Of a stretch of DNA of 5,136 nt, positions 1-5,136 are shown in pieces. The notes beneath the pieces were generated by a model. The model had not been told where the DNA came from, did no database searches, and saw only the letters and a program-made list of their open reading frames with translations. The stretch lies in NCBI GenBank assembly GCA_947464885.1, contig CANHYZ010000185.1, positions 1 through 5,136 of the forward strand, given 5' to 3'. This stretch comes from Flavobacteriales bacterium. GTDB lineage: Bacteria > Bacteroidota > Bacteroidia > Flavobacteriales_D > Sanyastnellaceae. Position 1 is the first letter of the stretch, and each line of letters starts with the position of its first letter. Made by a program: the position numbers and the translations under genes.

Positions 1-2086
1 ATTCAAGCCGCTCCACCTCCACTTTGGTCTTGAACACTCCAAAAGCAACAACGGCCTGACCCTTTTCCAGCTCCAACACCGTACCGGTCTGCTTCGTATT
101 GGACAGTCGAACCAACGAACCCACTTTAATGGAACCCGTGCGGCGCTCCTTGGTTTGAGTTTCCTCTTTATCTTTTTGAATTTTCTTCTGGATGCTCTTC
201 TGCTTGCGGTCCTCGTCAATCTTGGTCTTCTCCATGGCGATGTATTTCTTCACATCATCCATCAACTCCTTATTCTTGGAACGCAGCATATACGCATCGA
301 TAAACTGCATGAGCTTGCGACCGTGATTCAAGAACTTGTTATTCTTCTCGATGGTTTCCTGCTGACGCTGCAAACGGTCCTCCATCTTTTCGCGCTTCTT
401 CTCATACTCCGTGATAGCGCTACTTGCCATTTCACCGGCCGACTGTGCACTTTGAGTGAGTTCCTGATAACGTGTTTTTTCTTCTTGCAATGAAGCAAGC
501 ATCTCATCCATCTGCACCTTTTGCTTCGTCATCTTCTTCTTCGCCGCAGCAATTAATTCCTTTGGAATACCATTGATTTCCGCGACTTCAAACGTAAATG
601 AACTACCCGGTTGACCAATCGACAACTGATAGGTCGGCTCTAAGGTCTGTGTATTAAAAAGCATGCAACCATTGCTCGCATGCTTCATCTGCGCGGCCTT
701 AATTTTAATGTTGCTATAGTGGGTTGTAATGACCCCGTATGACTTTCGGCCATATAATTCCTCAAAGAAAACTTCAGCCAATGCACCTCCCAGGTCAGGA
801 TCCGATCCCGTTCCAAACTCATCCAGCAACACCAGTGACCGACGATTGGCGACATCCAAAAACAATTTCATGCGCTTGAGTCGGTAACTGTAGGTCGAGA
901 GCTGATTTTCGATACTTTGATTATCGCCGATATCGGTCAGCACCGCGTGAAAAAACGACATCTTGCTGCCATTCGCAACAGGCACCAGCAAACCGCTTTG
1001 TAGCATCACCTGCAATAAGCCAACTGTTTTCAGCGTGATGCTTTTTCCTCCGGCATTCGGACCGCTAATCACCAACATGCGACTATCACGATCCATGCGC
1101 AATGACTGCGGAAAGGTCTTCTTTTGATTGCGTCGGTTATTCAAAAACAAAATCGGATGATAAGCCTTTTTCAAATCAATCACGGGCTCGTCCTCCAGCT
1201 CAGGCAAGATGGCATCAAGATCCATGGCCAACCTGGTCTTGGCTTGAATAAAATCAAACTCCGTAAGGCAAAACTGATAGCTTCGAATAACAGGAAGCTG
1301 ATGACGGATGCTATTGGTGAGTTCTTTAAGAATACGACGAATCTCGTTGCGCTCATCATCCATCAAGGACTCGAGTTCAAAGTTGAGCTGAATATTGACC
1401 TCCGGTTCGATGTAGGTCAATGCTCCTGTCTTACTGCTACTGATAACGAGTCCCGGAATCTTGCGCTTGTGCGTGCTGTAAACGGCCAACACTTTACGAT
1501 CGTTCAGATAGGCTTCACCGGTATCTCCCAAAAAACCCTTGCCCGCGTATTCACGCATCACCTTTGTAAAATTCTTGGCAATGTTGCGCCGCACAATCAC
1601 GATGCCATCGCGGATCGACTTGAGCTCAGGCGAGGCATCGTCGCGCACTTTCCATTTAGCATCAAAGACCTTTTGGATCAGCTGCAGCATGTTTTCACTA
1701 TGCTCAATTTCGTGAATCAGTGCATAGAGCGAAGTATACACTTCCTCCATGCCCTCGAAAGCTTTGATGATATCATTTACAATGATATTGGCCTTGTATA
1801 TCCTGAAAAAACTATCTTCACTCAGCACGCTGTCGCGCAACTGTAAAAGTTTAATCTCCGCATCCAACTCCTCGAAATCAAGAGCCGGAAACGCCACGTT
1901 GTTGCGGCGTATTTCAGTGAATTCATGCGTGCGCTGCAATTCCTCGCGCAGCTTGCGAAAATCGCGTATAGGCTGTAAATCGACCATGCGCAAACGCGCA
2001 GATGGCTGCGCACAATAGTCATGCAACAACAGTCGAATAACGTCGAACTCAAGATCTTTAACCGCCTGTTGATCGAAATGCATCAT
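1..2086 (-). CDS. mutS2: MutS2 family DNA-binding ATPase/endonuclease (3' end outside window)
   Basis: MutS2 is a dimeric cytoplasmic MutS paralogue that lacks the mismatch-recognition domain. In characterised bacteria it acts on recombination intermediates or on collided ribosomes. The frame is open for 695 codons from an ATG at 2086 to the left edge. The N-terminus contains LEFDVIRLLLHDYC, typical of MutS2. The core contains GALTYIEPEVN. The ATPase shows Walker A GPNAGGKS (residues 342-349), the segment QSIENQLSTYS (390-400) and Walker B LVLLDEFGTGSDP (D422, E423). A charged, probably coiled-coil stretch (about 510-650) leads into a KOW-like segment (VGSLVRL onward, about 653-695). The family is usually near 780-800 residues, so the missing part should be the C-terminal Smr nuclease domain, whose presence cannot be judged here. 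The ATG overlaps the stop of the mutase gene (ATGA), which supports this start. A second ATG follows immediately at 2083. Identity is firm; the cellular role in this organism is inferred. Confidence 0.95.
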   Translation of the reverse strand, partial: MMHFDQQAVKDLEFDVIRLLLHDYCAQPSARLRMVDLQPIRDFRKLREELQRTHEFTEIRRNNVAFPALDFEELDAEIKLLQLRDSVLSEDSFFRIYKANIIVNDIIKAFEGMEEVYTSLYALIHEIEHSENMLQLIQKVFDAKWKVRDDASPELKSIRDGIVIVRRNIAKNFTKVMREYAGKGFLGDTGEAYLNDRKVLAVYSTHKRKIPGLVISSSKTGALTYIEPEVNIQLNFELESLMDDERNEIRRILKELTNSIRHQLPVIRSYQFCLTEFDFIQAKTRLAMDLDAILPELEDEPVIDLKKAYHPILFLNNRRNQKKTFPQSLRMDRDSRMLVISGPNAGGKSITLKTVGLLQVMLQSGLLVPVANGSKMSFFHAVLTDIGDNQSIENQLSTYSYRLKRMKLFLDVANRRSLVLLDEFGTGSDPDLGGALAEVFFEELYGRKSYGVITTHYSNIKIKAAQMKHASNGCMLFNTQTLEPTYQLSIGQPGSSFTFEVAEINGIPKELIAAAKKKMTKQKVQMDEMLASLQEEKTRYQELTQSAQSAGEMASSAITEYEKKREKMEDRLQRQQETIEKNNKFLNHGRKLMQFIDAYMLRSKNKELMDDVKKYIAMEKTKIDEDRKQKSIQKKIQKDKEETQTKERRTGSIKVGSLVRLSNTKQTGTVLELEKGQAVVAFGVFKTKVEVERLE

Positions 2087-3390
2087 GCCTTTTCCTGCGA
2101 AGCAGTAAATGTCTTCGCACCTTCAGCAACAACCGAAGAATCAGACTTGTTCACGTACTTGTTGACGCCAACCATGATTCGCTTGCCTTCGGCGAGTGCT
2201 GTCTGCGCTGACTCAGCTACCTGTGCTGTTTCCAAACTCCACCGGATATCGAACGCATCTTTGCCTTCCTCTGCACGAATAGCATCCCAGCGCTGAAACG
2301 TCGACCAGCCGGCCTGCACGACTTTGCCGGTGAGTTGCTCGATATAATGTGACCCATTGGCGGCTGAACGGAATGACTCGAAATAACTTTCCTCGGTAAG
2401 CAATTGATGAATATTCCTCGACAATCGCAGTGCGGTGCGGTCCGCTTCAACGCTATGGCTGTTGTATGGCTCAACCATCAAACTATTGACGCCGCCTATT
2501 ACTGCACTCATCGCCTGCGTTGTTGCTCTGAGTAAGTTATTGTGAACATCCTTGGCGGTTTGATAATAGCGCGATGTACTTGCTGAAATATGGGTATTCG
2601 TTGAGCAACCATACTGAGGCTTATACTGCTCGATGATCGATTTCCAGGCCCATCGGAAAGCACGGTACTTAGCGATCTCTGCGAAGTAAGAACTGCCGGT
2701 GGCGAAATTGAATTGAATCAACGCCGAGGCATCATCCACATTCCATCCTGCCTCCATGCAGCGCACCAAAAACGCGTGCCCCTCCGTCAATGCATAGGCA
2801 ATCTCCTGAATGGGATTACCTCCCTGTTCATGTACACGCGTGGCATCAACCACAAACGCTCTGAAGAGCGGAAAATGTTCCTTCGTAAACCGAATAATCG
2901 TATCGAAATCTTCATTACTCTGGGCGTTGAAATCCATGTAAAACGCACCTCGCAGCTCTCTTGTATTTAGCGAACGCTCCTCGCAAAGCTGCTGAAGCCA
3001 CGTTGCAACCGCTATAACATCCTTTCCGCAATCAATGTGCAGAGCGATGTATTCAATAAAAATGCCCTTCAGCATTTGGTCAAGTTCAGCAGCCGATGCA
3101 GGGACATTCAACATCCGCAATCCGTTACAGCCTCCCATTAAGGCCTCGTGAGCAACCTCATTCCATTGCTTGGAACTTGCGGATTTAAACCCGTGAAGCA
3201 TTTCCCAGTTAGGAGCAACATCCAAAGCAAAACTCTCGCTACTCGTCGTTGCGTAAGGTTCCATCTGCACATCATCCGTCAGCAACCAATTCAGCGACTC
3301 CGGTGTACGACCTGCCAACTCCTTGGTGAGAAGTTGCTGCCATTGTTGAATGGTGGTCGAGTCAAATTCATCAAAATTCAGCGTACTCAT
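2083..3390 (-). CDS. mutA: Methylmalonyl-CoA mutase small (beta) subunit, short form without B12-binding domain
   Basis: Methylmalonyl-CoA mutase interconverts (R)-methylmalonyl-CoA and succinyl-CoA with adenosylcobalamin. In the heterodimeric enzymes the large subunit is catalytic and the small one structural. The 435-residue product shows the mutase barrel signatures in order: RVHEQGGNPIQEIAYAL (185-201), FATGSSYFAEIAKYRAFRWA (229-248), NLLRATTQAMSAVIGGVNSL (285-304), GSHYIEQLT (346-354) and the closing RIMVGVNKYVN (404-414). It ends shortly after that, without the C-terminal cobalamin-binding flavodoxin-like domain that would bring it to about 620-640 residues. This agrees with the short beta chains I recall from flavobacteria. 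The gene starts 12 nt after the M48 stop and ends by a 4-nt overlap with mutS2. No large-subunit gene is visible next to it. The start has no Shine-Dalgarno sequence. Family assignment is strong; the small-subunit role is inferred from length and divergence. Confidence 0.9.
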   Translation of the reverse strand: MSTLNFDEFDSTTIQQWQQLLTKELAGRTPESLNWLLTDDVQMEPYATTSSESFALDVAPNWEMLHGFKSASSKQWNEVAHEALMGGCNGLRMLNVPASAAELDQMLKGIFIEYIALHIDCGKDVIAVATWLQQLCEERSLNTRELRGAFYMDFNAQSNEDFDTIIRFTKEHFPLFRAFVVDATRVHEQGGNPIQEIAYALTEGHAFLVRCMEAGWNVDDASALIQFNFATGSSYFAEIAKYRAFRWAWKSIIEQYKPQYGCSTNTHISASTSRYYQTAKDVHNNLLRATTQAMSAVIGGVNSLMVEPYNSHSVEADRTALRLSRNIHQLLTEESYFESFRSAANGSHYIEQLTGKVVQAGWSTFQRWDAIRAEEGKDAFDIRWSLETAQVAESAQTALAEGKRIMVGVNKYVNKSDSSVVAEGAKTFTASQEKA

Positions 3391-3402
3391 ATTCGAAAGA
3401 AA

Positions 3403-4206
3403 TCAAGGCTTGTAATACTTCAACGCTTCAGGCATGAATGCGTTCAGATCAGCAATGCGCGTTTCATCACTAGGGTGTGTGCTCAATAATTGCGGAGGAG
3501 ACTGCCCTCCCATCCCGCTCATGCGCTGCCAAAAACCGATAGCTGATTCCGGATCGTATCCGGCCATAGCCATAAACACCAAACCGAGTTTGTCTGCTTC
3601 CGTTTCGTGATTCCTGCTATATGCCAACATGCCCAGATTGGAACCCAAACCGTAAGACTGTAAAAATAAATTCTGCGTTTCTGCGCGTTGTTCGGATAGT
3701 GCCACACTCAGCGCAAGGCCGCCCAACTGTACTGCCAATCCTTGACTCATGCGCTCATTACCGTGACGGGCAACGGCGTGTGCAATTTCATGACCCATGA
3801 CCACCGCCAGACTTTTCTCGTCCTTGGTTACCGGTAAAATACCCGTGTACACGACCACCTTACCACCCGGCATGCACCAAGCGTTCACCGTATTTTCATT
3901 CACCACATTGAACTCCCACTCAAAGCCGTCGATCCGCTTGGATTGCCCATTATCCGCGAGGTATTTGATGACAGCCTCTTTGATGCGGTTACCGATTCTT
4001 CGCACGACAATCACATCCTTGTGCGTGTCGGGCAGCACCTGACTCGTATCGAGAAACTCGTCATAGGCTTGAAGCGACATTCCAATCATTTCGCGTTCGC
4101 TGATGAGTCGCAATTGCTTGCGCCCGCTAATAGGCACCGTGTCACATCCGTTAAACATCAACACCACGGACAACACAGCACATACTATTATAAGTTTTCT
4201 TTTCAT
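3403..4206 (-). CDS. M48 family metallopeptidase, probable lipoprotein
   Basis: This is a 267-residue zinc metallopeptidase of the M48 (Oma1/LoiP/BepA-like) group, which acts in envelope protein quality control in other bacteria. HEIAH (139-143) supplies two zinc-binding histidines and the catalytic glutamate. ETEAD (201-205) matches the ExxxD motif that carries the third ligand. A late STHPSDETRI (242-251) is the usual histidine-containing motif of this subgroup. The N-terminus MKRKLIIVCAVLSVVLMF is a signal sequence ending in FNGC (C21). This is a plausible but atypical lipobox, so attachment to a membrane is likely rather than certain. The frame stays open upstream to an ATG at 4287, but that extension is Arg/Lys-rich, lies in repeat DNA and would bury the signal peptide. 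I therefore chose the ATG at 4206, which follows an A-rich leader. It is the first gene of the tight M48-mutA-mutS2 cluster. Its substrate is unknown. Confidence 0.92.
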   Translation of the reverse strand: MKRKLIIVCAVLSVVLMFNGCDTVPISGRKQLRLISEREMIGMSLQAYDEFLDTSQVLPDTHKDVIVVRRIGNRIKEAVIKYLADNGQSKRIDGFEWEFNVVNENTVNAWCMPGGKVVVYTGILPVTKDEKSLAVVMGHEIAHAVARHGNERMSQGLAVQLGGLALSVALSEQRAETQNLFLQSYGLGSNLGMLAYSRNHETEADKLGLVFMAMAGYDPESAIGFWQRMSGMGGQSPPQLLSTHPSDETRIADLNAFMPEALKYYKP

Positions 4207-4218
4207 TTGTTTTTTTTT
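4207..4218 (-). promoter_or_regulatory. A-rich translation initiation region of the M48 gene
   Basis: Just upstream of the M48 ATG the minus strand reads nine consecutive A residues followed by CAA. There is no Shine-Dalgarno sequence. A-rich leaders are typical of efficiently translated Bacteroidota genes, so this tract supports the start at 4206. A nine-base homopolymer is also prone to length change, but it lies outside the coding frame. Confidence 0.5.
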
Positions 4219-4219
4219 G

Positions 4220-4232
4220 GACGCTCTGCGTC
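4220..4232. repeat. Small inverted repeat (5-bp stem, 3-nt loop)
   Basis: GACGC-TCT-GCGTC forms a perfect 5-bp stem. It sits 13 nt upstream of the M48 start codon, next to the A-rich tract. In the direction of M48 transcription the stem is followed by A residues, not T, so it is not an intrinsic terminator for clpS. The same GACGC/GCGTC arms recur in the larger stem-loop at 4280-4299 and again as GCGTC at 4313-4317, so it is probably part of one composite repeat element. Confidence 0.5.
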
Positions 4233-4240
4233 TGTCTAAG

Positions 4241-4260
4241 GGCATGTGTGGCACACTAGG
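4241..4260. repeat. 20-nt direct repeat, copy 1, with internal palindrome
   Basis: GGCATGTGTGGCACACTAGG. It is identical to copy 2 at 4321-4340 except for one base (T here, A there) at position 17. It contains the 11-nt palindrome GTGTG-G-CACAC. Like copy 2 it follows a GCGTC motif (4228-4232, spacing 8 nt here). The function is not known to me; a dispersed intergenic repeat or a protein-binding site are both possible. Confidence 0.75.
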
Positions 4261-4279
4261 TCTATCCTTCTTGCCGGGG

Positions 4280-4299
4280 CGACGCACAGCAGTGCGTCG
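4280..4299. repeat. Perfect 8-bp stem-loop between the two direct repeats
   Basis: CGACGCAC-AGCA-GTGCGTCG pairs over 8 bp with a 4-nt loop. There is no T-run on either strand directly after the stem, so a Rho-independent terminator is unlikely. It lies between the two 20-nt repeats and shares the GACGC/GCGTC arms with the small hairpin at 4220-4232, suggesting a REP-like composite element. A Rho-independent role such as mRNA 3'-end stabilisation of clpS is possible but only a guess. Confidence 0.65.
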
Positions 4300-4320
4300 T
4301 TACCGCCTTGTAGCGTCAGT

Positions 4321-4340
4321 GGCATGTGTGGCACACAAGG
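4321..4340. repeat. 20-nt direct repeat, copy 2, with internal palindrome
   Basis: GGCATGTGTGGCACACAAGG, with one mismatch to copy 1 and starting exactly 80 bp from it. Here the palindrome extends to 13 nt (TGTGTG-G-CACACA). It follows GCGTC (4313-4317) by 3 nt. The heptamer array begins a few bases further on. Confidence 0.75.
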
Positions 4341-4346
4341 GTTAAC

Positions 4347-4402
4347 CTACTAGTCACTCGCCACTCGTCACTAGTCACTGGTCACTAGTCACTCGCCATT
4401 AC
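4347..4402. repeat. Heptanucleotide tandem repeat array, about 8 units
   Basis: Consecutive 7-nt units read CTACTAG, TCACTCG, CCACTCG, TCACTAG, TCACTGG, TCACTAG, TCACTCG and CCATTAC, consensus YCACTNG. The first and last units are degenerate. Three ACTAGT hexamers lie at 4349, 4370 and 4384. The last unit ends at 4402, and the clpS stop codon occupies 4403-4405, so the array abuts the gene without changing it. Such non-coding heptamer arrays can vary in copy number by replication slippage. Confidence 0.85.
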
Positions 4403-4678
4403 CTACTGTATTTCCGCCGTCAACCCTCTCTCCAACAGCGCCGTACACATCGGCTCCAACTTCTCATACGAACCTTGCTTCACTGCACACTTGCCTTTGA
4501 AGTGGACGATGATGGTGCATTGCTCCGCCTGCAACAATTCATGTTCGCAGACTTCAATCAACGCTTCAATGACAAAATCAAAACTGTGCACATCATCATT
4601 GAAAAGAATCAGCTTGCGACCATCGGCCACATCGGTTTCTTCCAATACAACTTCTTCGAGTTCCGTAAATGTTGACAT
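4403..4678 (-). CDS. clpS: ATP-dependent Clp protease adaptor protein ClpS
   Basis: ClpS is a small cytosolic adaptor that binds N-degron substrates and hands them to the ClpA/ClpC unfoldase of the Clp protease. The 91-residue product has the core motif KLILFNDDVHSFDFVIEAL (22-40), with N27-D28-D29 matching the residues that bind the substrate alpha-amino group. It also has IIVHFKGKCAVKQGS (56-70), where H59 corresponds to the pocket histidine (H66 in E. coli), and a C-terminal ERGLTAEIQ. The N-terminal tail (about 20 residues) is short and acidic. The frame is open upstream to an ATG at 4762, but that part (MFKCNGKSPRHL...) is unlike ClpS and would read through the candidate promoter, so the ATG at 4678 is preferred. 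The stop codon touches the heptamer repeat array. No intrinsic terminator is visible after it, so read-through into the M48 gene is possible. Confidence 0.95.
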   Translation of the reverse strand: MSTFTELEEVVLEETDVADGRKLILFNDDVHSFDFVIEALIEVCEHELLQAEQCTIIVHFKGKCAVKQGSYEKLEPMCTALLERGLTAEIQ

Positions 4679-4695
4679 AAGCATACAGTAATGCA

Positions 4696-4703
4696 CAAAA
4701 ATA
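4696..4703 (-). promoter_or_regulatory. Candidate Bacteroidota -7 promoter element for clpS
   Basis: Read on the minus strand this is TATTTTTG, an exact match to TAnnTTTG, 17 nt upstream of the clpS ATG at 4678. The placement mirrors the element found for the divergent M1 gene. No clear -33 TTG is present. If it is used, the upstream in-frame ATG at 4762 could not be the translation start, which supports the shorter ClpS. Confidence 0.5.
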
Positions 4704-4749
4704 CGCCTGACCAGTGCATCACACGGCAGGTGTCTGGGGGATTTTCCAT

Positions 4750-4757
4750 TACATTTG
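4750..4757 (+). promoter_or_regulatory. Candidate Bacteroidota -7 promoter element for the M1 peptidase gene
   Basis: TACATTTG matches the Bacteroidota housekeeping -7 consensus TAnnTTTG exactly. It lies 16 nt before the ATG at 4774, which implies a very short leader of roughly 10 nt. I see no convincing -33 TTG at the usual spacing (the region 4725-4735 is G-rich), so the call rests on the -7 element and its position only. Confidence 0.5.
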
Positions 4758-4773
4758 AACACCTATTCACGCT

Positions 4774-5136
4774 ATGAAATACACGCTACTCTTTGCTTTT
4801 TTGGCTCCACTAGCCTTGTCGGCTCAAATCGAAAAACAAGCCGCATGGGAAGATAAATTCAAGCAACTCGGTCCGGAACTGGCTACGCCTAATGACCAAC
4901 GTGCTGCCAGCGGTGCGCCGGGGAATGCTTACTGGCAGCAACGTGCTGACCACAACATGAGCATTACGATTGATGACGCCACCCAAACGCTATACGGTGA
5001 GGAGATTATCACGTATTTCAATAACTCTCCCGATGTTCTTCACTATATCTGGCTTCAGCTTGATCAAAACGCATTCGCCAAAAACAGCGACAGCTATGCC
5101 GTAGAGCAAATGAAAATCGAAGAAAGTGTCAGCTAC
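4774..5136 (+). CDS. M1 family metallopeptidase, secreted (N-terminal part only)
   Basis: The first 121 codons of a gene that runs off the right edge. MKYTLLFAFLAPLALSA followed by Q18 is a classical signal peptide with a likely cleavage after A17, so the product is exported. The mature part contains GAPGNAYWQQRADHNMSITI (47-66), then DDATQTLYGEEIITYFNNSP (67-86) and HYIWLQLDQNAF (90-101). This is the N-terminal beta-domain pattern of Bacteroidota M1 aminopeptidase-like proteins. The catalytic GxMEN and HExxH motifs would lie beyond the window, so activity cannot be confirmed. The gene is divergent from clpS, and a TAnnTTTG-type element lies 16 nt before the start codon. The start is supported by the signal peptide beginning exactly at this ATG. 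The family call rests on recall of related sequences and is good but not proven from the part seen. Confidence 0.85.
   Translation, partial: MKYTLLFAFLAPLALSAQIEKQAAWEDKFKQLGPELATPNDQRAASGAPGNAYWQQRADHNMSITIDDATQTLYGEEIITYFNNSPDVLHYIWLQLDQNAFAKNSDSYAVEQMKIEESVSY

Noticed and set aside
155..493. A 112-codon Leu-rich, membrane-like open frame on the plus strand
   Set aside because: It is antisense to the Lys/Glu/Gln-rich coiled-coil part of MutS2. The complement of Lys, Glu and Gln codons gives Phe, Leu and Ile, so the apparent hydrophobic protein is an artefact.
1040..1063. Variant Walker A of MutS2 (GPNAGGKS instead of GPNTGGKT)
   Set aside because: Ala and Ser at these positions keep the GxxxxGK[ST] pattern and, as far as I recall, are normal in Bacteroidota MutS2, so nothing unusual is indicated.
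1124..1846. A 240-codon open frame on the plus strand opposite mutS2
   Set aside because: It lies entirely antisense to the MutS2 ATPase/core region, whose frame carries all expected motifs. The plus-strand translation shows no recognisable domain and is explained by codon bias of the true gene.
4207..4287. A 27-residue N-terminal extension of the M48 peptidase starting at the ATG at 4287
   Set aside because: It is strongly basic, is encoded by the intergenic hairpin/repeat DNA and would place the signal peptide internally. The start at 4206 is preferred.
4280..4299. Rho-independent terminator of clpS
   Set aside because: The stem is strong, but no T-run follows it on the minus strand; the only T-run nearby (4210-4218, plus strand) is an A-run in the direction of clpS transcription.
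4347..4402. CRISPR array
   Set aside because: The units are 7 nt and directly contiguous, with no spacers, so this is a simple tandem repeat.
4679..4762. A 28-residue N-terminal extension of ClpS
   Set aside because: It has no similarity to ClpS N-termini and covers the candidate clpS -7 element; a 91-residue product fits the family.

Overview
The window looks like chromosomal DNA of a member of Bacteroidota, probably of the Flavobacteriia type. The evidence is family resemblance (ClpS, M1 peptidase, MutS2 and a short methylmalonyl-CoA mutase beta chain all read like Bacteroidota versions), start codons without Shine-Dalgarno sequences but with A/T-rich leaders, and two sites matching the Bacteroidota -7 promoter element TAnnTTTG. 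The taxonomic call is inference from these traits; no marker gene such as rRNA is present.

Layout, right to left on the minus strand: clpS (N-degron adaptor of the Clp protease, 4403-4678), a 196-bp non-coding gap full of repeats (4207-4402), a lipoprotein-like M48 metallopeptidase (3403-4206), the small/beta subunit of methylmalonyl-CoA mutase (2083-3390), and mutS2 (2086 down to the left edge, 3' end missing). The last three genes are packed with a 12-nt gap and a 4-nt ATGA overlap, so they very probably form one transcription unit. On the plus strand at the right edge starts an exported M1-family metallopeptidase (4774 onward, 3' end missing), divergent from clpS. The 95-bp divergent intergenic region carries one -7-like promoter element for each direction.

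Functionally this is mostly housekeeping: protein quality control (ClpS, M48, M1), DNA metabolism (MutS2) and propionate/succinate metabolism (mutase subunit). The gene order is not an obvious pathway operon. In particular the mutase small subunit stands without its catalytic large subunit and is translationally coupled to mutS2 instead.

The only part that protein genes do not explain is the clpS-M48 gap. It holds a pair of near-identical 20-nt repeats with an internal 11-nt palindrome, placed exactly 80 bp apart. A perfect 8-bp stem-loop lies between them, a smaller hairpin lies at the M48 side, and an array of about eight heptamers (consensus YCACTNG) ends directly at the clpS stop codon. 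This looks like an interspersed intergenic repeat element plus a microsatellite-like array. I see no convincing new biological system here beyond this.
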